Positions 1-7,161 are shown, numbered from the stretch's first letter. The stretch is 11,093 nucleotides of DNA from Candidatus Fonsibacter sp. (GCA_009693745.1 SHWR01000036.1:1-11093); one strand, 5' to 3'. Numbers and translations: made by a program. Notes: a model not told the origin generated them from the sequence alone.

Positions 1-113
1 TCTATGTGCTTTCACAAGTTCTTAATAAATCATTTAAAATTAAAGATTTTAATTATGTAAAAACTAGCTTTCCAAGTTTTACTAAAACAATTAATAAACT
101 TAAAAAAAATTGA
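1..113 (+). CDS. aroA: 3-phosphoshikimate 1-carboxyvinyltransferase (EPSP synthase), C-terminal end only
   Basis: Only the last 36 codons are inside the window, in the frame that starts at position 3 and stops with TGA at 111-113. The visible tail ends with the segment VKTSFPSF followed by a lysine-rich end, which resembles the closing 'V.TSFP.F' strand of EPSP synthases. The enzyme makes EPSP from shikimate-3-phosphate and PEP in the shikimate pathway. The position directly before cmk and rpsA is the usual proteobacterial order, and this supports the call as much as the short sequence does. The stop overlaps the TTG start of cmk (TTGA), suggesting coupled translation. Catalytic residues lie upstream of the window and cannot be checked. 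Confidence 0.75.
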   Translation, partial: YVLSQVLNKSFKIKDFNYVKTSFPSFTKTINKLKKN

Positions 114-799
114 AAAATAAAAAAGTAAATAAATTACGAGTTGCAATTGATGGGCCGGCTGCCTCTGGTAAAAACACTTTAGCTAAACAAATTGCAAAAA
201 AATATAAACTTCTTCATTTAGATTCTGGAAAACTTTACAGATACTTTGCTTTACAAGTTCATCAAAGCAAAGATCAAAAGGTTAATTATACAAAACTAAA
301 ACAGGCTTTAAAGAAATTAACCCTTCAAAAACTAAAAGATAAAAAACTTACAACCGAACCTATTACAAAAATTGCATCCGTCATCTCAAAGAAGAAGAAA
401 ATAAGACAAATGTTAAAAAAAGTTCAGCATGATTTTGCTTATAACCCGCCAAAAAAATTTAAAGGATCTATTCTAGATGGAAGAGACATAGGAACTGTCA
501 TTATGCCTGATGCGCACGTGAAAGTTTATCTAACCGCAAGCTTAGATGTCAGAGCAGTACGTCGATATAAAGAGTATAAAAAAATGAGAATTAAAACGAC
601 CTTAAGCAAAGTCAAAAGTGATATACAAAAGAGAGACTACGAAGACACTCATCGTAAAATTTCTAGCTTAAAACCAGCAAAAGATGCTGTATTGCTTGAT
701 TCTTCTTTTTATAATACAAAAGCCGCCTTTGTCGAAATAGACAGAGTGATAAGGAATAGAATTAAACTACTGAATGCAACAAAACATAAAAGCCTATAA
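110..799 (+). CDS. cmk: Cytidylate kinase (CMP/dCMP kinase)
   Basis: The enzyme phosphorylates CMP and dCMP to the diphosphates with ATP in the cytoplasm. The 229-residue length is normal for the family. A P-loop lies at residues 15-23 (GPAASGKNT), with Asn where GKG or GKS is usual. It is followed by the HLDSGKLYR nucleotide-binding segment (residues 36-44, usually LDTGxxYR). The hallmark DGRDIGTV is at 123-130, the arginine-rich lid region RAVRRYKEYK at about 148-157, and a closing KPAKDAVLLDSS (usually PA.DA..LDTS) at about 188-199. The start is TTG, inside the TTGA overlap with the aroA stop. I see no in-frame ATG before the P-loop and no Shine-Dalgarno sequence. The 3' end overlaps the start of rpsA by 26 nt. 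The identification is secure; the start is probable. Confidence 0.95.
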   Translation: MKNKKVNKLRVAIDGPAASGKNTLAKQIAKKYKLLHLDSGKLYRYFALQVHQSKDQKVNYTKLKQALKKLTLQKLKDKKLTTEPITKIASVISKKKKIRQMLKKVQHDFAYNPPKKFKGSILDGRDIGTVIMPDAHVKVYLTASLDVRAVRRYKEYKKMRIKTTLSKVKSDIQKRDYEDTHRKISSLKPAKDAVLLDSSFYNTKAAFVEIDRVIRNRIKLLNATKHKSL

Positions 800-2504
800 C
801 GAAGACTCATCGAACAACGAATTCGCAGCTTTACTTCAAGAAGATCTAGATAAAAGAGTTACAAAAGAAAGTTCATTAGTTGATGCTATCGTAACTAAAA
901 TTGAAGAAAAAATTATTTTATGTGACATAGGACTTAAGAGCGAAGCGACTATTAACAAAAGTGAGTTAACAAGTGAAGAAATTGAGAATTTAAAAATTGG
1001 TGATAAATTAGAATTATTTATAGAACGTCTTGAAAGTAAGCACGGAGAAGTAATTGCCTCACATGAAAAAGCGAAACGAGTTAAATCTTGGAACAGGATT
1101 CAAAAAGCTTTCGATGATCAAACAAAAGTCACTGGTACTATTAAGAGTAGCGTTAAAGGTGGATTTTCTTGCGAGATATTTGGAATTCAAGCATTCGTTC
1201 CATCATCACAACTTGCAGACGCCCCAATTAGAAATCCAAACGACTTTATTAACAAACCTTTAGAATTTTTAATTATTAAAATTGATAACATTAGAATGAA
1301 TGTGATCGCATCACGAAGAGTTCTATTAGAAGAGTCTAAAAATATAAGCAAAGATGAAGTTCTTGCAAAATTCAAAGTTGGCGATGTAGTAAAAGGAAAA
1401 ATTAAAGCGATCCAATCATATGGTGCGTTCATATCAGTTGAGTCTTTGGATTGTTTGCTTCATACATCTGAAATCTCTCACCTAAGAGTTTCGTCCCCTG
1501 AAGAAATTTTCACAATCGGTGAAGAAGTAACTGCACAAATTCTTGAAATTGATAATACACAAAAAAGAATGTCGCTTTCAATTAAAGCGATGACACCAGA
1601 TCCTTACATTGGAGTTGAGAATAAATATAAAGTAGGTGAAGTTTATGAAGTTAAAATTTCTAAATTAACGGATTTTGGTGCGTTCGCCGAATTAGATGCT
1701 GGTATTGCAGGTTTAATTCACACATCTGAAATAAAACACTTAAAGAAAAATGTAAATCCTAGAACGGTATTTAAGGTAGGTGATGTTGTTAAAGTTAAAT
1801 TAAAAGAATTAGATTTAGAAAAAAAGAAAATTATTCTTTCTTATAAAGATACACAAGAAAACCCAATTGAAGATTTCAAAAAACGTTATCCAATTAATTC
1901 GATAGTTGAAGCTAAAATAGTTAATAAGAAAGATTTTGGACTTTTTGTTAACACTGATGACACTGAAATCGATATTTTTATTCACTACAAACAATTAGAT
2001 TATTCTGAAAGTTCAAATGCTTTAAATTCTTACAAAAAAGGCGATAGCGTTAAATTTAAAATCATTGATATTAAAGACGATAAAGTAAACGGCTCAGTTA
2101 GAGCTCTTTTAGAAGATCCATTTGACGTATTTAAAGGTAAGAAAAAAGGTGATATCGTAACTGCAAAAGTGGCAGAGATTTTGGATAACTACATAAGAGT
2201 GAATGTGGGCGAAAAACGTTTCCCAATTATTATTAAAAAAGCAGAAATTGCAGTTGAAAAAGCAGATCAAAGAACAAATAGATTTGCAGTTGGCGATGCA
2301 TTGGATGCTATGATTATTCAATTAGATAAGAAAGAAAGAAAAATTGAATTATCAGTTAAAAAGTTAGAAGAAAAACAAACTAAAGAAGCAATAGCCAAAT
2401 ATAAAAATATTGATTCAGGATCTCAATTGGCTGATATCTTAGGCCCAGCTTTAAAGGCTGAGAAGAAGCCTAAAAAGTCTAAAAAAGATAATAAAGAAGA
2501 GTAA
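774..2504 (+). CDS. rpsA: 30S ribosomal protein S1
   Basis: S1 binds mRNA on the 30S subunit and helps start translation, which matters especially where Shine-Dalgarno sequences are scarce, as in this window. Six S1 (OB-fold) repeats are visible at roughly residues 33-98, 115-182, 201-271, 286-358, 373-444 and 456-531. Repeats 3 and 4 are the most canonical (SYGAF/DFGAF followed by LLHTSEI or LIHTSEI), while 1, 2 and 6 are more diverged, as is normal for bacterial S1. The protein ends in a lysine-rich tail (561-576). The 576-residue length fits six-domain proteobacterial S1. The ATG at 774 lies inside the end of cmk. There is no other start codon in frame before the conserved FAALL segment (residues 17-21), so the 26-nt overlap is well supported. 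The gene order cmk-rpsA-ihfB is conserved in proteobacteria. Confidence 0.97.
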   Translation: MQQNIKAYNEDSSNNEFAALLQEDLDKRVTKESSLVDAIVTKIEEKIILCDIGLKSEATINKSELTSEEIENLKIGDKLELFIERLESKHGEVIASHEKAKRVKSWNRIQKAFDDQTKVTGTIKSSVKGGFSCEIFGIQAFVPSSQLADAPIRNPNDFINKPLEFLIIKIDNIRMNVIASRRVLLEESKNISKDEVLAKFKVGDVVKGKIKAIQSYGAFISVESLDCLLHTSEISHLRVSSPEEIFTIGEEVTAQILEIDNTQKRMSLSIKAMTPDPYIGVENKYKVGEVYEVKISKLTDFGAFAELDAGIAGLIHTSEIKHLKKNVNPRTVFKVGDVVKVKLKELDLEKKKIILSYKDTQENPIEDFKKRYPINSIVEAKIVNKKDFGLFVNTDDTEIDIFIHYKQLDYSESSNALNSYKKGDSVKFKIIDIKDDKVNGSVRALLEDPFDVFKGKKKGDIVTAKVAEILDNYIRVNVGEKRFPIIIKKAEIAVEKADQRTNRFAVGDALDAMIIQLDKKERKIELSVKKLEEKQTKEAIAKYKNIDSGSQLADILGPALKAEKKPKKSKKDNKEE

Positions 2505-2514
2505 TCTCCACAAC

Positions 2515-2558
2515 TATAAAAAGATTGTAAGTTCAATCACTTACCCATAAAATTATGG
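2515..2558 (+). promoter_or_regulatory. Small dyads ahead of ihfB, possible leader or operator
   Basis: The 57-bp rpsA-ihfB gap holds two mutually exclusive short stems: GATTG (2523-2527) with CAATC (2534-2538), and GTAAG (2527-2531) with CTTAC (2540-2544). A separate perfect dyad CCATAA/TTATGG (2545-2550, 2553-2558) ends three bases before the ihfB ATG. TATAAA at 2515-2520 could be a -10 element, but I see no convincing -35. No T-run follows any stem, so this is not an obvious intrinsic terminator. The dyad could be an operator or a structure affecting ribosome access. With arms this short in AT-rich DNA, chance is a real alternative. Confidence 0.3.
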
Positions 2559-2561
2559 TTA

Positions 2562-2897
2562 ATGAAAAGATCTACACTCATTCAAGATCTAGCCATCCGA
2601 TATAAATATTTAAATCATTCACAAGTTGAACGAATGGTTGAACTGGTATTCAAACATCTAGCAAACGCACTCGTGCACGATCAAAGAATCGAGATCAGGG
2701 GCATAGGGACCTGGCATGTTAAAACTAGAAAACCTAGACAATGCAGAAATCCAAGAACGGGCGAAAAAGTTCAGGTAGGCATAAAGAAAAACATCGGATT
2801 TAGAATGGCGAAAGATTTAAAATTTAGAATTAACTTAAATACATCTCCAGCAGAGGTAGATAAAAAAGTTGAGAAGATGTACGACCGTAAAGATTAA
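2562..2897 (+). CDS. ihfB: Integration host factor beta subunit (HU/IHF family)
   Basis: This is a small, basic nucleoid protein that, with IHF alpha, bends DNA sharply at specific sites and shapes transcription, replication and recombination. The helical dimerisation part covers about residues 1-40. It is followed by IEIRGIGTW (43-51; usually IEIRGFGSF) and the DNA-gripping arm with RNPRTGE (62-68), whose Pro64 corresponds to the intercalating proline of the family. The gene's place directly after rpsA is the classic ihfB location, which favours beta over HU or IHF alpha. At 111 residues it is longer than the usual 94 or so, because of a charged C-terminal tail of about 20 residues (92-111). 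The last base of its TAA is the A of the pyrF ATG (TAATG). Cys61 beside the arm tip is unusual. Confidence 0.93.
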   Translation: MKRSTLIQDLAIRYKYLNHSQVERMVELVFKHLANALVHDQRIEIRGIGTWHVKTRKPRQCRNPRTGEKVQVGIKKNIGFRMAKDLKFRINLNTSPAEVDKKVEKMYDRKD

Positions 2898-3583
2898 TGA
2901 AAAAACAACCCATCTTTGTTGCTGTTGATACCAACAACATCAATCGTGCAACACAAATTGTAAATGCTACGAGCAAATATATTTATGGTGTTAAATTTGG
3001 TCTTGAGTTTTTTTGTTCTAAAGGAGGACGAGAAGCTATTAAAAAATTTAAAAATAAAAACGTTAAAATATTTTTAGATTTAAAACTAAAAGATATTCCA
3101 AATACAGTTTATAAAACAATCAAAAGCTTAAAAGACATTAATCCTGATTACTTAACCATCCATGCGAGCGGCGGCTTGGAGATGATGAAGGCTGCAAAGA
3201 AAGCTCAATCTGAGACAAATAAAAAATTAAAGATATTAGCTGTCACGATTTTAACATCTCTTACAAACAAGGATTTAAAAGAAATGGGATCAAGTACTAG
3301 TGTTGAAACTCAAGTGCAAAAACTTGCGCAAACTGCAAAAAAAGCAAAAATTCACGGAATTGTTTGCTCAGCGTATGAAATAAAAAAAGTTAGAAAAGTT
3401 TCAAGAAATTTTGAAATTGTTGTGCCTGGAATTAGACTAACAAACAAAGTTCAAGATCAGAAAAGAGTAATGTCACCTAAGCAAGCATTAAAACTTGGCG
3501 CAACACATCTTGTGATAGGAAGAGACATTACTAAAGGAAATCCTAAAGCTAATATTAAAAAGGTATTAAACGCTTTAATTTAA
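2897..3583 (+). CDS. pyrF: Orotidine 5'-phosphate decarboxylase
   Basis: The enzyme decarboxylates OMP to UMP, the last step of de novo pyrimidine synthesis, in the cytoplasm. The TIM-barrel signature is complete. Substrate Asp11 is in VAVDT, Lys33 in GVKFGLEFF, and the catalytic Asp-x-Lys-x-x-Asp array is DLKLKDIPNTV (Asp61, Lys63, Asp66). The phosphate site has VPGIR (176-180) and VIGRDIT with Arg209. The 228-residue length matches the short bacterial class. It starts inside the ihfB stop (TAATG) and its TAA directly abuts the trpF ATG, so it is translated as part of the long operon. No recognisable Shine-Dalgarno sequence precedes it. Confidence 0.96.
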   Translation: MKKQPIFVAVDTNNINRATQIVNATSKYIYGVKFGLEFFCSKGGREAIKKFKNKNVKIFLDLKLKDIPNTVYKTIKSLKDINPDYLTIHASGGLEMMKAAKKAQSETNKKLKILAVTILTSLTNKDLKEMGSSTSVETQVQKLAQTAKKAKIHGIVCSAYEIKKVRKVSRNFEIVVPGIRLTNKVQDQKRVMSPKQALKLGATHLVIGRDITKGNPKANIKKVLNALI

Positions 3584-4192
3584 ATGCATCCAAAAGTTAA
3601 AATTTGCGGTATGACCGATGCCAAAACCATTCAAACTGCGATTGATCACAAGGTAGATTATTTAGGTTTTGTATTTTACCCAAAATCACCTAGAAATTTA
3701 TCTCCAAAACAAGCAACAGCTCTTATAAAAAATATTCCAAATCATATAAGTAAAGTTGCCGTGTTAGTGGATGAAACCGATCAATTTCTTGAGTACATAA
3801 AAAATGATTTTGATTTTTTTCAGTTACACGGCAATGAAGATGTAAAAAGAATTAAAGAGATAAAACAAAAATATAATAAGAAAATTATTAAAGTAATTAA
3901 AGTAACAGATGAAAAAAGTGCAAATACATATCAACAATTTACCAATGAAGTAGATATGTTTCTGTTTGATAGCCCTGCTATGGAAAAGACTGCAAGCTTT
4001 GATTGGCAAATTCTTTCAAAACTTAAAATAACAAAACCCTATTTAGTTGCCGGATCTATAAATATTAATAATGTGGATGCGGTTTTAAAGTATAATCCAT
4101 TTGGTATTGATATATCAGCAGGTGTTGAAAGCAGCATAGGTGTTAAAAGTAACAAAAAAATTATTGAATTTTTAGAAAAAGTTAAATCATGA
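3584..4192 (+). CDS. trpF: Phosphoribosylanthranilate isomerase
   Basis: The enzyme converts N-(5'-phosphoribosyl)anthranilate to CdRP by an Amadori rearrangement in tryptophan synthesis. The catalytic general base Cys8 is in KICGMT (6-11), and the general acid Asp129 is in FLFDS. Other family marks are YLGFVFYPKSPR (26-37), FQLHG (79-83) and the late phosphate-site segment GIDISAGVES (174-183). The usual glycine-rich SGGL strand reads VAGSI (155-159), and the GGTG-like segment before FDW is replaced by SPAMEKTAS, so the phosphate-binding loops are somewhat diverged. Both catalytic residues are intact and the 202-residue length is normal. It abuts pyrF without spacing and overlaps trpB by ATGA. 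The trpF-trpB-trpA order is typical of alphaproteobacteria. Confidence 0.93.
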   Translation: MHPKVKICGMTDAKTIQTAIDHKVDYLGFVFYPKSPRNLSPKQATALIKNIPNHISKVAVLVDETDQFLEYIKNDFDFFQLHGNEDVKRIKEIKQKYNKKIIKVIKVTDEKSANTYQQFTNEVDMFLFDSPAMEKTASFDWQILSKLKITKPYLVAGSININNVDAVLKYNPFGIDISAGVESSIGVKSNKKIIEFLEKVKS

Positions 4193-5427
4193 TTAAAATA
4201 CAAAAAGGAAAACCCATCATTGATCAGCATGATAGTAGTTATTTATATGCTGGCAAATTTGGTGGCAACTTTGTTCCGGAAACGCTTAAAAAACCGATAG
4301 AGGATCTTACCAAACTTTTTAATAAGCTAAGACGAGATAAAAAATTTATAAAAGAAAGAGATTATTATTTTAAAAATTACGTAGGCACACCTACTTCATT
4401 TATAAAGCTTTATAATTTATCACATCAGTTAGGTGGAGCGCAGATTTACGCAAAAGTTGTCAGTGAAGCAAATGGTGGAGCGCATAAAATTTACAATGCT
4501 ATTGTTCACGCACTCATCTGCAAACATGCAGGGAAAAAATATATTATTGGTGACACCGGAGCAGGATATGCGGGCAAAATGCTTTCAATGGCTGCTAAAA
4601 AATTTGGACTTAAATGTAAAATATTTATGGGTACTAAAGATATGGCAAGACAAAAACCAAATTGCGATGCAATCAGGGCAAATGGTGCAGAAATTATCCC
4701 TGTTGATTCTGGAAGCAAAACACTTGTGGATGCGGTTTCAGAATGTATGCGTTACTGGGTTTCAAATTGTGACACCACTCATATGTGTGTTGGATCAACG
4801 GTAGGTCCTAATATATTTATAAAAATTTGTGCATGGAGCACGGCGCAAATTTCAAGGGAACTTATTGTTCAAATCAAAAAGGAATTTGGAAAAATTCCAA
4901 AGAAATTAAAGTTAATTAACTGTGTAGGTGGCGGCTCATCTTCAATTGGGTTTTGGAATTCATTTATGGATTTTAATAAAAAGCAGGTTGAATTTATTGG
5001 TGTTGAAGCAGGTGGACCAAAGAATAGCAAACTACATGCTGCGCCTTTAACTAATAAATCTAAAATTGGAATTTTACATGGTGCGGCTCAATATGTATTG
5101 CAGGATAAAGAAGGACAAATTAGTGAGACACAATCTATCAGCGCTGGATTAGATTATCCGGGCGTATCGCCTCTTCATTGCTTTTTAAAAGATGCAAAAA
5201 GAGCCAGATATACTTCAGCCACTGATGAAGAGGCATTAGCTGCTTATAAATTAGTTGCAAGTATGGAAAAAATTAGACCAAGCCTTGAACCAGCACATGC
5301 ATTTGCTGAGGCAATAAAGATTGCACCAAGATTAAGTCAAGACACTATCATTATTGTAAACTCATGTGGAGATGCAAAAAAAGATAAATTCATTTTAGAA
5401 AAAAGACTTGGCAAAAATCATGATTAA
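4189..5427 (+). CDS. trpB: Highly divergent tryptophan synthase beta chain (TrpB-family PLP enzyme)
   Basis: This is a full-length TrpB homologue of 412 residues. Canonical TrpB joins indole, delivered by TrpA, to L-serine using PLP. Kept features are FGGNFVPETL (24-33), the PLP Lys100 in GAHK, the phosphate loop GGGS (247-250), LHG..QYVLQDKEGQ (296-310), SISAGLDYPGV with Asp322 (Salmonella Asp305), and Glu367 (Glu350). Lost features are the KREDLxH block before the lysine, which reads KVVSEAN (89-95), and Glu109, which is Asp122. Gln114-His115 are Tyr127-Ala128, Lys167 is Val180, Asn236 is Ser251 and Ser377 is Cys393. The SGRGDKD motif reads CGDAKKD (393-399). I translated the region base by base and found no frameshift, and the flanks stay in family register, so this is a selected, intact gene. 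It could be a rewired tryptophan synthase or an enzyme with another nucleophile or substrate. ATGA overlap with trpF. Confidence 0.85.
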   Translation: MIKIQKGKPIIDQHDSSYLYAGKFGGNFVPETLKKPIEDLTKLFNKLRRDKKFIKERDYYFKNYVGTPTSFIKLYNLSHQLGGAQIYAKVVSEANGGAHKIYNAIVHALICKHAGKKYIIGDTGAGYAGKMLSMAAKKFGLKCKIFMGTKDMARQKPNCDAIRANGAEIIPVDSGSKTLVDAVSECMRYWVSNCDTTHMCVGSTVGPNIFIKICAWSTAQISRELIVQIKKEFGKIPKKLKLINCVGGGSSSIGFWNSFMDFNKKQVEFIGVEAGGPKNSKLHAAPLTNKSKIGILHGAAQYVLQDKEGQISETQSISAGLDYPGVSPLHCFLKDAKRARYTSATDEEALAAYKLVASMEKIRPSLEPAHAFAEAIKIAPRLSQDTIIIVNSCGDAKKDKFILEKRLGKNHD

Positions 5428-6223
5428 TCCAAACCTCACCCTAGCATTTGAAAATTGTAAATTAGAAAAAAGACCAGCACTTCTTACTTATATTGTTGCT
5501 GGTGACAAAAATAAAAACATGACATTAAATATTTTAAAAAATATATCGGCTTACGTTGATATTTGTGAGATTGGAATACCTCATAACACTCCTGTTGCAG
5601 ATGGAAAACAAATTCAAGACAGTTCGTACCGTGCATTAAAGAGTGGAATAAAATTAAACGATGTATTTGAAATAGTTAAAAATTTTAAAAAAGCAGATAG
5701 CACCAAGCCTACAATATTAATGTCCTACTTTAACCAGATCCTTCAATGTGGTGAAAATAATTTTTTAAAAAAATGTAAAAGTGTTGGTGTGGATGGGCTT
5801 ATTGTTGTGGACCTGCCCTTTCCAGAAAATAAACAATTTGCGGATAAATGTAAAAAACATCACATTAGTTTTGTACAATTAATAGCACCCACAACATCTG
5901 ATGAGCGAATGAAGCAGATTGTAAAACACTCGCACGATATGATCTACTATATCTCCATGTTATCAACGACGGGTGGAAAGTTAAAAGTAACGCCTCAAAA
6001 AATATTAAATAATTATTTTAAAATAAAAAAAATTAACAAAGAGAAAAATATTGTCATTGGATTTGGTATTACAGAGAAAACTATTAAATCCCTAAGACGA
6101 GCAGACGGCCTGGTTGTTGGCAGCCAATTATGCAAAGGAATTACCGATTCATTAAAAAGTAATAAGAGCCCTGTAAAAACACTCACTAAAATAGTAAAAT
6201 CACTAAGATCTAAAATACAATGA
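5420..6223 (+). CDS. trpA: Divergent tryptophan synthase alpha chain
   Basis: TrpA cleaves indole-3-glycerol phosphate to indole and glyceraldehyde-3-phosphate and passes indole to TrpB. I take the ATG at 5420 as the start (267 residues), overlapping the trpB end by 8 nt. An in-frame TTG at 5408 would add four residues with no family support. Both catalytic acids are present: Glu50 in EIGIP and Asp61 in ADGK (Salmonella Glu49, Asp60). Phosphate-site parts GFGI (214-217) and GS (234-235), Tyr176, and TTG (183-185) are also kept. The usual FSDPLADGP loop reads HNTPVADGK (55-63), so Asp56 becomes Thr57. The loop-6 Gly181 position is Ser182, and GYYNP is SYFNQ. Retention of the catalytic pair suggests it still acts on an indole-glycerol-phosphate-like substrate, while the face towards TrpB has changed. 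ATGA overlap with accD. Confidence 0.87.
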   Translation: MINPNLTLAFENCKLEKRPALLTYIVAGDKNKNMTLNILKNISAYVDICEIGIPHNTPVADGKQIQDSSYRALKSGIKLNDVFEIVKNFKKADSTKPTILMSYFNQILQCGENNFLKKCKSVGVDGLIVVDLPFPENKQFADKCKKHHISFVQLIAPTTSDERMKQIVKHSHDMIYYISMLSTTGGKLKVTPQKILNNYFKIKKINKEKNIVIGFGITEKTIKSLRRADGLVVGSQLCKGITDSLKSNKSPVKTLTKIVKSLRSKIQ

Positions 6224-7161
6224 ACTGGATTACTGAAAAGTTAAAACGCTTTAAGCCTAAAATTAAAAATTTATTCCGAGTAAAAATCGGTCCTGAAGGA
6301 AAACTTTGGGAAAGTTGTTCTTGCGGGGCCGTGCTTTTTAAGCAGGATTTAAAGGACAATTTGTATATTTGCAATAAATGCGACAAGCATCATCGCATTG
6401 AGCCTAAAGAAAGATTTCAAGTTTTCTTTGATGAAGGACAATTCCAAGAAATATCACCCATGCTGCCAGCAATTGATGATCCATTACTTTTTACAGACTC
6501 AAAAAGTTATGGAATGAGATTAAGAAAAGCAAGAGAGGACACCGGACAACACGACAGCGTAATGTTAGCAACTGGCAAAATAAATAATATTTATGTTGTT
6601 GCAGGAGCTATGAATTTTAATTTTATGGGTGGATCTGTTGGCCGTGCTGCAGGTGAGGCATTTGTTGCAGGCGCTGAATTTGCATACGCAAATAGACTTG
6701 CCTATGTTTTTTTCTCGTGTTCAGGCGGAATGCGAATGCAAGAATCTAATTTATCATTAATGCAAATGCCAAGAATGATTGTAGCGATCAATTCATTAAA
6801 ACAAGAAAAACTTCCATTCATCTCAGTTTGTCTTGATCCAACAACAGGTGGCACTACTGCGTCCGTTGCTCTATTGGGTGATGTTAATATTGCAGAACCA
6901 AAAGCGCTTATTGCATTTGCAGGAGCAAGAGTTATTAAAGAAACTGTCAGAGAAGAACTGCCGCCAGGATTTCAAACTGCAGAATATTTACAAGAGAAAG
7001 GTCAGATAGATTTAATTATACAAAGAAAAGATTTACCAAAAGTAATAAGTACTTTAATATCACAACTTACAAATAAAAATAAGGTCTTCATCAGTGACTC
7101 AAACAAAATCAACGAACAGCAACAAAGTCCTCTTGGATCAATTACTAACGCTTCACCCTAA
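6220..7161 (+). CDS. accD: Acetyl-CoA carboxylase carboxyltransferase subunit beta
   Basis: With AccA, AccD transfers the carboxyl group from biotin on AccB to acetyl-CoA, making malonyl-CoA for fatty-acid synthesis. The N-terminal zinc ribbon has cysteines at 33, 35, 51 and 54, so the first knuckle is CxC rather than CxxC. The crotonase-like carboxyltransferase core shows FMGGSVG (135-141), the oxyanion segment SCSGGMRMQE (166-175), LMQMPR (180-185), PTTGGTTAS (207-215), GDVNIAEP (220-227), and the end marks AGARVIKETVREELPPGFQ and AEYL. The 313-residue length is normal. The location between trpA and folC is a conserved alphaproteobacterial arrangement. The last 68 nt, encoding a glutamine/serine-rich tail beyond the conserved domain, are shared with the folC start in another frame. 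Confidence 0.95.
   Translation: MNWITEKLKRFKPKIKNLFRVKIGPEGKLWESCSCGAVLFKQDLKDNLYICNKCDKHHRIEPKERFQVFFDEGQFQEISPMLPAIDDPLLFTDSKSYGMRLRKAREDTGQHDSVMLATGKINNIYVVAGAMNFNFMGGSVGRAAGEAFVAGAEFAYANRLAYVFFSCSGGMRMQESNLSLMQMPRMIVAINSLKQEKLPFISVCLDPTTGGTTASVALLGDVNIAEPKALIAFAGARVIKETVREELPPGFQTAEYLQEKGQIDLIIQRKDLPKVISTLISQLTNKNKVFISDSNKINEQQQSPLGSITNASP

Noticed and set aside
1187..1432. 81-codon minus-strand open frame within rpsA
   Set aside because: It is antisense to conserved S1 repeats, has no recognisable motif, and is typical of chance open frames in this composition.
2505..2561. Intrinsic terminator after rpsA
   Set aside because: The stems are only 5-6 bp, AT-rich, and not followed by a T-run.
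3021..3027. Perfect Shine-Dalgarno-like AAGGAGG inside pyrF
   Set aside because: It encodes the Ser-Lys-Gly-Gly part of PyrF, and no start codon with an open frame follows at a useful distance.
4433..4804. Open frame of 123 codons inside trpB, in another frame
   Set aside because: I checked whether a frameshift could explain the strange TrpB residues. This frame shows no TrpB motifs, and the main frame stays in family register on both sides, so it is a shadow.
5408..5419. Upstream TTG start for trpA
   Set aside because: It adds only four residues. The ATG at 5420 overlaps the trpB end and fits the family N-terminus.
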